DNA from: Actinomycetota bacterium
GTDB lineage: Bacteria > Actinomycetota > Humimicrobiia > Humimicrobiales > Humimicrobiaceae
Length of the DNA stretch: 15,291 nt
Direction of reading: 5' to 3'
NCBI GenBank assembly: GCA_016870675.1
Contig: VGAU01000015.1
Coordinates: 1-15,291, forward strand
Shown here: one piece after another, positions 7,154-13,387 of the stretch
Numbering within the stretch: the first letter of the stretch is position 1
Layout: each line of letters starts with the position of its first letter
The notes under the pieces: model-generated
The model's input: the letters and a program-made list of their open reading frames with translations, nothing else
What the model was told of the DNA's origin: nothing
The model's database searches: none
Program-made: the position numbers and the translations under genes

Positions 7154-7527
7154 TTTTCATCCTCCTTTTTTTTACCTTCAGCATCAGCTTTTGAAAGACC
7201 ACTGAATAACCCTGCTGAAGCACTTATTATTTTAATTATAGGACTGGTTACCAGAATCCGGGCAAGCCTTATAACTTTTTCAAGCTGCTCTACTATTGAA
7301 CTAATACTCTGGGTAAGATCCGCAATTGAGCTGACCTCTGTATTAAGGTTAGTTATGGTGTCATTTAATTTCTCGACAACAGGAACCAGACTCTCATTTA
7401 GCTTTCCCGCCATATATTTAATCTTATTTATTAATTTAAATAATGGTATGGCAATAATTATTGCTACTATTGCAAAAGCAGAAATTAAAATTATTGCAAC
7501 CAGACTTGCTATTTCTAATGATGTCAT
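7150..7527 (-). CDS. DUF948 family membrane-anchored protein
   Basis: The 125-residue product opens with a membrane segment at about residues 5-31 (IASLVAIILISAFAIVAIII). A long amphipathic helix follows with Leu/Ile/Val heptads (KLNESLVPVVEKLNDTITNLN, SSIVEQLEKVIRLARIL), then a Gly/Ser-rich and charged tail ending GKKKEDEK. This is the usual build of DUF948, a family of unknown function related in shape to methyl-accepting chemotaxis helical stalks. It is the first gene of the DUF948-ytxH-tldD-tldE unit and has a good promoter at 7566-7594. An AAGAGG ribosome binding site lies about 5 bases before the ATG at 7527. It ends with a TGA that overlaps the next start by four bases, so TGA is read as stop in this genome. 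Confidence 0.82.
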   Translation of the reverse strand: MTSLEIASLVAIILISAFAIVAIIIAIPLFKLINKIKYMAGKLNESLVPVVEKLNDTITNLNTEVSSIADLTQSISSIVEQLEKVIRLARILVTSPIIKIISASAGLFSGLSKADAEGKKKEDEK

Positions 7528-7565
7528 ATTAACCTCTTGTATTTAATATAAAATAATCAAATAAC

Positions 7566-7594
7566 ATTATATATATTTTATTTCTTTTATTCAA
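7566..7594 (-). promoter_or_regulatory. Candidate promoter for the DUF948-ytxH-tldD-tldE operon
   Basis: On the minus strand TTGAAT (7589-7594) is followed after exactly 17 bases by a perfect TATAAT (7566-7571), about 40 bases before the ATG at 7527. Its -35 box overlaps the -35 of the divergent lipoprotein promoter. Confidence 0.6.
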
Positions 7595-7618
7595 AAAATA
7601 ATAAATTTAATTTATAAT
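7590..7618 (+). promoter_or_regulatory. Candidate promoter for the Ig-like lipoprotein gene
   Basis: On the plus strand TTCAAA (7590-7595) is followed after 17 bases by a perfect TATAAT (7613-7618), about 60 bases before the ATG at 7681. The -35 box shares five bases with that of the divergent operon promoter. Confidence 0.5.
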
Positions 7619-7680
7619 GAGTTACTAATAAGTTTGTGGTTAAAACTTAATAAAAGAAAAAAGTGAGGAAAAAAAATAAT

Positions 7681-8253
7681 ATGAAATTTAAAATGCCAGC
7701 TATCAATTTATTAGTAATAATCATAATATCATTTTTTTTGATTTTGACTTTTATATCCTGCTCGCCCCGTATAACTGATAAGATAGGTGTCACAGAAGAA
7801 GAATCGGAAGGTATTTCAGAAGAAGAAGTTGAAGAATTGGAAAAAGAAGCGGTTGAAGTAGTAGATTATGAAAGTGCTCAAGTGGGTGCTGAAATAAAAG
7901 GGTATATACCATCTTTTTTATGTACCGATAGTGATAACTATATAAAAATTGAAATTACAAATACTTCCGATTTTACCTGGAGAAGCAGTGGGGAAAATAT
8001 GGTCAGAATCGGTTATCATTATTGGGGGCAGGATGTAGATTATTCCGAATATGATAATCCCACCAGAACCAGTCTCCCAAATAATTTAAAACCCGGTGAA
8101 AGTGCTACCATAGAAGTTCTAATAATTGGTATAACCAATAAAGGTATTTATGTACTGCAGATTGATCCTGTCCTGGAGGGACACTTCTGGTTTTCATCGA
8201 AAGGCATTCCCATGCTTGAGGGTAGAACTTACTTTGGCTCCTGTACCGATTAG
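7681..8253 (+). CDS. Putative lipoprotein with an acidic linker and Ig-like domain
   Basis: With the ATG at 7681 the product is 190 residues. A basic start and a hydrophobic stretch (residues 9-24) lead to FISC at 24-27, a near-standard lipobox with Cys27 as the lipidation site, so it is probably an outer-leaflet lipoprotein. Residues 38-60 form a very acidic linker (EEESEGISEEEVEELEKE). Residues 66-190 look like a beta-sandwich: IKIEITNTSDFTW at 88-100, MVRIGYHYWG at 107-116, LKPGESATIEV at 136-146, KGIYVLQIDPVLEGHFWF at 154-171. The N-T-x-x-x-T-W and PGES spacing resembles NBR1-like and related Ig domains that bind proteins or glycans. Cys81 and Cys188 could form a disulfide. A GTG at 7663 would add six residues. 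GAGG at 7665-7668 is 12 bases from the ATG. No enzymatic motif is seen. Confidence 0.72.
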   Translation: MKFKMPAINLLVIIIISFFLILTFISCSPRITDKIGVTEEESEGISEEEVEELEKEAVEVVDYESAQVGAEIKGYIPSFLCTDSDNYIKIEITNTSDFTWRSSGENMVRIGYHYWGQDVDYSEYDNPTRTSLPNNLKPGESATIEVLIIGITNKGIYVLQIDPVLEGHFWFSSKGIPMLEGRTYFGSCTD

Positions 8254-8315
8254 AATCTAAGTAAATTATTTAATATAAATAGAAATGGAAATCTCTACAT
8301 TTAACGAGCCAGCAT

Positions 8316-8356
8316 TAAAATTATTTGCCAGTGCAATATCTACATTAATAATTTTA
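8316..8356. other. AT-rich inverted repeat between convergent genes
   Basis: TAAAATTATT (8316-8325) and AATAATTTTA (8347-8356) are a perfect 10-base inverted repeat around a 21-base loop, in the 129-base gap between the lipoprotein gene and purC, which converge here. It could be a weak bidirectional terminator, but it has no GC pairs and no clean T-run, so the call is tentative. Confidence 0.25.
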
Positions 8357-8382
8357 GATTTTACCTTCCATTATTGCCAGGT

Positions 8383-9273
8383 TTAAACTTTGAATTTTTC
8401 CCCGACTATTTTTTCATAGGCAGCAATATATCTTTCAGATGTTTTTTTGACAACATCTGGAGGCAATTCGGGAGGAATAGATCTTCTGTCCCAATTCGTT
8501 GAAAGAAGGTAATCTCTTACATATTGTTTATCAAAACTTTTTTGTTCTCTTCCAGGCACATATTCATCCAGAGGCCAGAATCTGGATGAATCCGGGGTTA
8601 AAGCCTCATCAGCCAGTATTATCCTATCATCAGTTATGCCAAATTCAAACTTGGTATCTGCAATTATTATACCCTGCCTTATGGCATATTCGGAAGCTTT
8701 CATGTAAAGCTCTATGCTTTTTTTCTTTAAAAATTCTATCATTTCAGCGCCAAATATTTTTTTAGCTTTATTTATAGTAATAGCCACATCATGACCTGAC
8801 ACTTCTTTAGTAGTTGGAGTGAAAATAACTTCCGGCAGCCGGTCACATTTGGAAAGGTTGGGTGGCAATTTCAAATCTCCAATCATACCGGTCTTTTTAT
8901 ATTCCTCCAAGCCGGAACCTGTTATATATCCACGTACAACACATTCTATAGGATAAATTTTCACTTTTTTTACTATAACCGATCTTCCGTTAAGGGTATC
9001 TTTATATCTCTTTAAGAATTTTGGAAACCTTTCTACATCACTCTCAATTAAATGGTTATCAATTACATCCTTTAAATAATTAAACCAGAAAACTGATATC
9101 TTATTTAAAATTATACCCTTTAAAGGAATCAAAGAAGGTAAAATAAAGTCAAAAGCAGAAATCCTATCAGTGGTCACTATTAAAATCCTGTCATCTAAAG
9201 AAAACATTTCTCTAACTTTCCCGCTTCTTAATTTCTCTAAATTTTCAATTTCTACATTCCCTACTAATTTCAT
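8383..9273 (-). CDS. purC: Phosphoribosylaminoimidazole-succinocarboxamide synthase (SAICAR synthase)
   Basis: PurC joins aspartate to CAIR with ATP in the eighth step of purine synthesis. Diagnostic blocks are SGKVREMF at residues 17-24, TTDRISAFDF at 34-43, IECVVRGYITGSG at 109-121, EVSGHDVAI at 157-165, ADTKFEFG at 205-212 and ADEALTPDSSRFW at 221-233. At 296 residues it is the long form, with a C-terminal extension (about 240 onward, including STNWDR and PPELP), rather than the roughly 240-residue short form common in Firmicutes. A strong AGGGAGG site lies 5-6 bases before the ATG at 9273, with a promoter at 9304-9332. It stands alone: no other pur genes are adjacent, though the salvage genes mtnP and adenosine kinase lie just upstream on the same strand. 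Confidence 0.96.
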   Translation of the reverse strand: MKLVGNVEIENLEKLRSGKVREMFSLDDRILIVTTDRISAFDFILPSLIPLKGIILNKISVFWFNYLKDVIDNHLIESDVERFPKFLKRYKDTLNGRSVIVKKVKIYPIECVVRGYITGSGLEEYKKTGMIGDLKLPPNLSKCDRLPEVIFTPTTKEVSGHDVAITINKAKKIFGAEMIEFLKKKSIELYMKASEYAIRQGIIIADTKFEFGITDDRIILADEALTPDSSRFWPLDEYVPGREQKSFDKQYVRDYLLSTNWDRRSIPPELPPDVVKKTSERYIAAYEKIVGEKFKV

Positions 9274-9303
9274 AAAATCCTCCCTGATTTTTTATGCCTC
9301 TTT

Positions 9304-9332
9304 TTTATAGCACTTAGATAAAAAGTAATCAA
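9304..9332 (-). promoter_or_regulatory. Candidate purC promoter
   Basis: On the minus strand TTGATT (9327-9332), a 17-base spacer and TATAAA (9304-9309) lie about 30 bases before the purC start codon. Spacing and position are ideal. I saw no PurR-type operator or recognisable purine riboswitch in the 155-base gap. Confidence 0.55.
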
Positions 9333-9343
9333 TTATTTTTTAA

Positions 9344-9403
9344 CAACTCCCCACACCTTAATGCGGGGTATTCTCCAACTTATACTATTGCCGGCTCCAG
9401 TAT
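9344..9403 (-). mobile_element. Possible relict right end of an IS200/IS605-type element (two stem-loops)
   Basis: On the minus strand CCCCGCA, a six-base loop and TGTGGGG form a seven-pair stem (9349-9368) with one G-U wobble that would be a mismatch on the plus strand, followed directly by AGTTGTT. Just upstream, AATACT and AGTATA (about 9382-9404) frame a second small stem around GGAGCCGGCA. A GC-rich hairpin of this form followed by GGGGAGT and a T/A-rich flank resembles the right ends and omega-RNA 3' ends of IS200/IS605 elements as I remember them. No transposase or intact tnpB remains; the minus strand offers only a 14-codon open stretch ending at the TAA near 9380. The stem alone could instead be a structured terminator for mtnP, but no U-run follows it. 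Confidence 0.4.
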
Positions 9404-9428
9404 TGAGAGTTCATGCGCAAATTTTCAC

Positions 9429-10238
9429 CTAATTAACTGCAGCATCTTTTAACGCATGAGAACAAATACAATCTCTCTTATCTGGAATCTTCGAAATTGC
9501 TTTAAAAATGAGACTCTTTACCTTTTCATTGTTCTCTTTAAAGACTCTTATTACTTCCTCAATAGTTACCGGCATAATCTCAGGATTACCTTCCAGTCCC
9601 ACATCATAATCTGTAATTAAGGAAATGTTTACATAACATATTTCCTGTTCTCTTGCCAGGCACACTTCCGGATATTGTGTCATGCCTATAACTTCCCATC
9701 CCTGACTAGTAAACCACCTGCTCTCAGACCTGGTGCTGAATCTGGGACCTTGAATAACCACTATAGTGCCTGTGGGGTGATAGTCTATCTTAAGCTCTTT
9801 AGCGCTTTCAATTGAAATTTTTCTAAGAACCGGACAATATGGTTCAACCATAGCTACATGGATGGTTTTTGGTCCATCATAAAAAGTATCAATTCTTCCC
9901 CTGGTTCTATCTACGAATTGGTCACATATTACAAACTGACCTGGTTTTATGTGCGGCTGCAGGCTTCCAGAGGCGCAAGGACCAAAAATATACTTAACAC
10001 CTATTTTTTTCATTGCATAAATATTCGCTCTATAATTAATTTTATGCGGAGGTAAATTATGATTTCTCCCGTGCCGGGGTATAAATGCAACCTTTTTCCC
10101 TCCTACCCTGCCAATTACTATTTTATCTGAAGGGTTACCATAGGGAGTATCAATTTCATATTCTTCTGTTTCTTCCAAAAACGAGTAAAACCCGGAACCT
10201 CCAAATACACCAATATCAGCTTTTTGATTACCGGTCAT
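9429..10238 (-). CDS. mtnP: S-methyl-5'-thioadenosine phosphorylase
   Basis: This purine-nucleoside phosphorylase family enzyme splits methylthioadenosine with phosphate into adenine and methylthioribose-1-phosphate, clearing the by-product of polyamine and related synthesis. Visible family motifs are GGSGFYSF at residues 13-20 (phosphate site), PRHGRNH at 54-60, the FGPCASGSL stretch at 85-93, QGPRFSTRSESRWF at 163-176, EVIGMTQYPEV and NISLITDYDVG at 204-214 (base recognition, Asp pair). The 269-residue length is typical. The TDYD motif fits an adenine-type base rather than a hypoxanthine-type one, though close relatives act on methylthioinosine. A GGAAAG ribosome binding site lies just before the ATG. 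Adenosine kinase precedes it by 71 bases on the same strand, a sensible salvage pairing. Confidence 0.93.
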   Translation of the reverse strand: MTGNQKADIGVFGGSGFYSFLEETEEYEIDTPYGNPSDKIVIGRVGGKKVAFIPRHGRNHNLPPHKINYRANIYAMKKIGVKYIFGPCASGSLQPHIKPGQFVICDQFVDRTRGRIDTFYDGPKTIHVAMVEPYCPVLRKISIESAKELKIDYHPTGTIVVIQGPRFSTRSESRWFTSQGWEVIGMTQYPEVCLAREQEICYVNISLITDYDVGLEGNPEIMPVTIEEVIRVFKENNEKVKSLIFKAISKIPDKRDCICSHALKDAAVN

Positions 10239-10287
10239 ATCTTTCCTTTCCTATTATCTTAAATATATTTTATTATTATTTGTAAAT

Positions 10288-10309
10288 ATAAAACCGAAAT
10301 AAAACCGAA
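10288..10309. repeat. Perfect tandem 11-base repeat
   Basis: ATAAAACCGAA occurs twice with no gap (10288-10298 and 10299-10309), immediately after the adenosine kinase stop and about 50 bases upstream of the mtnP start. It could be chance in AT-rich DNA, a slippage duplication, or a protein-binding site. The CCG core makes it stand out from its A/T surroundings. Confidence 0.6.
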
Positions 10310-11302
10310 TTAAAAACCACTACTTCTTAGCAATTTAATCAGAGATACCTCCGGGCGGGCGCCAAAATGGCTTATAACTTCAGATGCAATTATACTTCCT
10401 ATTTTCCCACAGGACTCAAGATCCATACCTTTAATCAGTCCATGAAGAAACCCGGCTGCATAAAGATCTCCGGCACCGGTTGTATCAACTACATTTATAT
10501 TTCTTTCTGGCAGTATCGTATGTATTTTATCCTTAAATACAACCACTGATCCTTTTTCCGATCTTGTAATTACACAGATATTTTTCATTTCCCTGCATCT
10601 GGAAATTGCTTTCTCCAGCGTGCTGGTTTTAAACAATGATTTAATTTCTTCCTCATTGGCAAAAAGAATATCTACATGATTTTTAACCAGGTCTAAAAAC
10701 TCAGCGCGGTGACGCTCAACGCAAAAAGAATCTGATAGGCTCAGCGCGACTCTTCCGCCTGTCCTTCGGGCAATTCTTACTGCCTTTTCAAACGCTTTTT
10801 TATCTTCATCACTATCCCAGAGATAACCCTCCAGATAGATAATTTCTGACTGCGAAATAATAGTTTCGTCAATATCTTCAGGACCTAGAGACCCTGAAAT
10901 ACCCAGGAATGTACTCATAGTTCTCTGTGCATCCGGTGTAGTCAGCACTACACAACATGCTGTTGGCTGCCCGCTCACTGCTTTTTTGGTGCAGTAATTC
11001 ACTCCAAGCGACTTGAGCCCTTTCTCAAAGGACTTCCCCAGCGGATCGTCTCTAACTTTACCCATAAAAGCTACCGAATTATCCAGAGATGCCAGTCCGG
11101 CAATTGTATTTGCAGCTGAACCTCCTGAAACTTCCTTCACCGCATCAATACAGGTATGGAGTCTTCTTACTTCAGATTCGTCAACAATTCTCATCATCCC
11201 TTTCCTGAGATTATATTCCTGGAGAAAATCATCTTCTACGTTAGCCAGGATATCAACAATAGCATTACCAATACCTGTAACATTATATTTCTTTACCGGC
11301 AT
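10310..11302 (-). CDS. PfkB-family sugar/nucleoside kinase, probably adenosine kinase
   Basis: The product (330 residues) is a ribokinase-fold kinase. It starts with GIGNAIVDILA at residues 10-20, has the substrate-side SGGSAANT at 59-66 and GKVRDDPLG at 81-89, and ends with the ATP/catalytic motif DTTGAGD at 273-279 (Asp279 as base). The N-terminal GNAIVD, SGGSAANTI and TMSTFLGIS patterns are those of the adenosine kinase subgroup, which phosphorylates adenosine to AMP, more than of fructokinases or ribokinases. Substrate choice within PfkB is hard to read from sequence, so the product is 'probable'. A GAGGG site lies 4-5 bases before the ATG at 11302. It is followed by mtnP, the context expected for handling adenosine and methylthioadenosine left from S-adenosylmethionine reactions. 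Confidence 0.85.
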   Translation of the reverse strand: MPVKKYNVTGIGNAIVDILANVEDDFLQEYNLRKGMMRIVDESEVRRLHTCIDAVKEVSGGSAANTIAGLASLDNSVAFMGKVRDDPLGKSFEKGLKSLGVNYCTKKAVSGQPTACCVVLTTPDAQRTMSTFLGISGSLGPEDIDETIISQSEIIYLEGYLWDSDEDKKAFEKAVRIARRTGGRVALSLSDSFCVERHRAEFLDLVKNHVDILFANEEEIKSLFKTSTLEKAISRCREMKNICVITRSEKGSVVVFKDKIHTILPERNINVVDTTGAGDLYAAGFLHGLIKGMDLESCGKIGSIIASEVISHFGARPEVSLIKLLRSSGF

Positions 11303-11424
11303 TATTCCCTCTATCTATTATAATAATGAATAACTTACATAAATCAGACTTCTGCCGCTCCGATATCATTTAATAGAATTATTAAATATATGTCAATTAT
11401 TATTGGCTTAAAAATAATAGCAGC

Positions 11425-11453
11425 TTTATAAAAATACCTTTTTTAACTATAAT
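11425..11453 (+). promoter_or_regulatory. Candidate promoter for the YjbQ gene
   Basis: TTTATA (11425-11430), a 17-base spacer and a perfect TATAAT (11448-11453) lie about 45 bases before the ATG at 11499 in the 196-base divergent gap with the adenosine kinase gene. The -35 matches consensus at four of six positions. The rest of the gap is AT-rich; I saw no other clear element in it. Confidence 0.45.
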
Positions 11454-11498
11454 TTTCATAATTATAAAATCAGACATTTTATAAAAAAAAGGAGAAGG

Positions 11499-11825
11499 AT
11501 GTTTGAAACTCTTAATACTAAAACTTCAAGCAGGGTAGAAATGGTTGATATTACAGAGAGGATCGCAAACTTCATTACGAGACATAATATAAATAATGGT
11601 GTATGTTATTTATTTGTTCCCCATACCACAGCTGGAATTACCATAAATGAAAATGCTGATTCTTCAGTACAGCGCGATATCAACTCCAAATTAAGCAATC
11701 TGATACGTGTTGGTGATAATTATTCCCACCTTGAAGAAAATCCCGATTCTCATATAAAATCCACAGTAGTAGGATCATCTTTAAATATAATAATTGACAA
11801 GGGCAGACCGGTACTCGGGACCTGA
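11499..11825 (+). CDS. YjbQ/UPF0047 family protein, cut short by a TGA at the conserved Trp
   Basis: The 108-residue frame matches the YjbQ family (named in databases as secondary thiamine-phosphate synthase). It has FVPHTTAGITINENAD at residues 39-54 with the conserved His42, RDINSKLSNLI and a Y-x-H-x-E-E-N-P-D-S-H-I-K-S block around 75-88. Family members are usually about 130-140 residues and carry GTWQ near the C-terminus. Here the frame stops at GT followed by TGA, and the next codons read QGICFCEFDDLRNR to a TAG at 11897, exactly as the family should. So the Trp codon TGG appears to have become TGA. The last 24 residues, part of the beta core, would be lost. A good AAGGAGAAGG site directly precedes the ATG. 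An assembly error is possible. Confidence 0.8.
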   Translation: MFETLNTKTSSRVEMVDITERIANFITRHNINNGVCYLFVPHTTAGITINENADSSVQRDINSKLSNLIRVGDNYSHLEENPDSHIKSTVVGSSLNIIIDKGRPVLGT

Positions 11826-11897
11826 CAGGGCATATGTTTTTGTGAATTTGATGACCTCAGGAACAGGAATCTTTACATTAAAATAATTGAAGGTTAG
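11826..11897 (+). pseudogene. Detached C-terminal piece of the YjbQ gene
   Basis: This stretch stays in the frame of the upstream YjbQ gene after its TGA and encodes 23 residues, QGICFCEFDDLRNRNLYIKI to EG, ending in TAG. It matches the expected end of the family (a Gln after GTW, then an acidic FCEFD and a final beta strand). It has no start or ribosome binding site of its own, so it is expressed only by readthrough or not at all. Joined across the TGA, the protein would be 132 residues. Confidence 0.8.
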
Positions 11898-11972
11898 AAC
11901 ATAAAAATAATAAATAAACGAAAAGGCTTAGAAATAAATACATAGATAAATTTCTACAAATAAAAATATATT

Positions 11973-13316
11973 ATGACTTTATTTGAACAGTTTAAAACTA
12001 ACCATGCTGATGATATTCCCAGTGCGCCACTTGCTGATAGGATGAGGCCCAGGAATCTTGATGAATTTGTAGGCCAGGAACATCTAGTAGGAAAAGGTAA
12101 AATTTTGAGGGAGATTATTGAAAACGACAGGCCTTATTCGATAATATTCTGGGGTCCTCCCGGTTCCGGAAAAACGACCCTGGCTAAGATTATTGCCGAG
12201 AAAACCAAAAGCAGGTTTATATCTTTTTCAGCAGTAACTTCGGGGATAAAACAGATAAAAGAAGTTATGGAAATAGCCAGATATAACAAGAGAGAACATT
12301 CTATAAAAACCATATTATTTGTAGATGAAATTCACCGTTTTAACAAAGCCCAGCAGGATGCATTTCTTCCTTTTGTTGAAAGCGGCACTATTATCTTAAT
12401 GGGAGCCACTACGGAAAATCCATCTTTTGAAGTAATTTCTGCACTTCTCTCAAGAACCAAGACTTTTGTACTGTATAAACTCTCGCACGAAGATATAAAA
12501 ACCCTTATCGAAAGGGTTTTAATAGACAGTGAGCGTGGGCTGGGAAAATATAATATAAAAATCAGTAACGAAGCTATTGATTTTATCGCCAGATTCTCAG
12601 ATGGTGATGCAAGAATTGCCTATAACATTCTGGAGCTTGCAGCAGTCGCTTACTTTAAAGAAAACAAACAAAAAACTATGGAAATAGATACTCATCTAAT
12701 CGAAAATATAATACAGAAAAAAGCGCTCCTCTATGATAAAAACGGTGAGGAACATTTTAACCTTATTTCAGCTCTTCATAAGAGCCTGAGGGACAGCGAT
12801 CCCGACGCGGCAGTATACTGGACAGTAAGGATGCTTGAAAGCGGTGAAGATCCCTTATATATCATAAGAAGGATGGTCAGATTTGCTTCCGAAGATGTAG
12901 GGCTTGCAGACCCCAATGCACTGCAGGTTGCGATTTCAGCCAAACAGAGCTTCGAATTTATCGGCCCTCCGGAAGGATATCTGGCAATAATCGAAGCAGT
13001 AATTTACCTTGCCCTGGCTCCAAAAAGCAATTCTCTGTATACAACCTATAACAAGGTAAAATCAGATGTAGAAGAGTTTGGATCACTTCCGGTCCCCTAT
13101 CATATAAGAAATGCCCCCACGAGACTCATGAAGGATATAGGATACGGCAAAGGATATAAATATGCTCATGATTATAGTGGTGCAGTGGTTGACCAGACTC
13201 ACCTTCCTGAGAAACTGCTGTCAAGAAAATATTACAGCCCTGCTGATAGAGGATTTGAAAAAGAATTAATGGAAAGACTTAAGAATATAAATATATTAAA
13301 GAAAAAACAAAAATAA
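11973..13316 (+). CDS. rarA: Replication-associated AAA+ ATPase RarA/MgsA
   Basis: RarA (MgsA, relative of yeast Mgs1 and human WRNIP1) acts at stalled replication forks and is related to clamp-loader ATPases. The start has the family block PLADRMRPRNLDEFVGQEHL (19-38). Walker A is GPPGSGKT (61-68), Walker B is ILFVDEIHRFNKAQQD (114-129), sensor 1 is GATTENPSFE (144-153) and the arginine finger is in LLSRTKTF (Arg161). The C-terminal half has the RarA-specific tetramerisation region: FNLISALHKSLRDSDPDAAVYW, MVRFASEDVGLADP, PPEGYLAI and a final PVPYHIRNAPT. Its 447 residues are full length. The ATG at 11973 has no clear ribosome binding site; 75 AT-rich bases separate it from the YjbQ end, so co-transcription is possible. 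Confidence 0.96.
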   Translation: MTLFEQFKTNHADDIPSAPLADRMRPRNLDEFVGQEHLVGKGKILREIIENDRPYSIIFWGPPGSGKTTLAKIIAEKTKSRFISFSAVTSGIKQIKEVMEIARYNKREHSIKTILFVDEIHRFNKAQQDAFLPFVESGTIILMGATTENPSFEVISALLSRTKTFVLYKLSHEDIKTLIERVLIDSERGLGKYNIKISNEAIDFIARFSDGDARIAYNILELAAVAYFKENKQKTMEIDTHLIENIIQKKALLYDKNGEEHFNLISALHKSLRDSDPDAAVYWTVRMLESGEDPLYIIRRMVRFASEDVGLADPNALQVAISAKQSFEFIGPPEGYLAIIEAVIYLALAPKSNSLYTTYNKVKSDVEEFGSLPVPYHIRNAPTRLMKDIGYGKGYKYAHDYSGAVVDQTHLPEKLLSRKYYSPADRGFEKELMERLKNINILKKKQK

Positions 13317-13387
13317 GACCTGGTAATATTTTTTATGCTTCTTTTTTTTATTTACCATCTAAGTACAGCCGACTAATTCCTTTTATA

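Noticed and set aside
11823..11825. UGA as selenocysteine or as a genome-wide Trp codon
   Set aside because: The expected residue is Trp, not Cys, and I saw no SECIS-like stem just after it. Other genes use TGG for Trp and TGA as stop, including the DUF948-ytxH ATGA overlap.
13321..13357. TGGTAA and TTACCA inverted repeat between rarA and lysC as a terminator
   Set aside because: The stem is only six pairs with a 25-base loop, and the T-run lies in the loop rather than after the stem.
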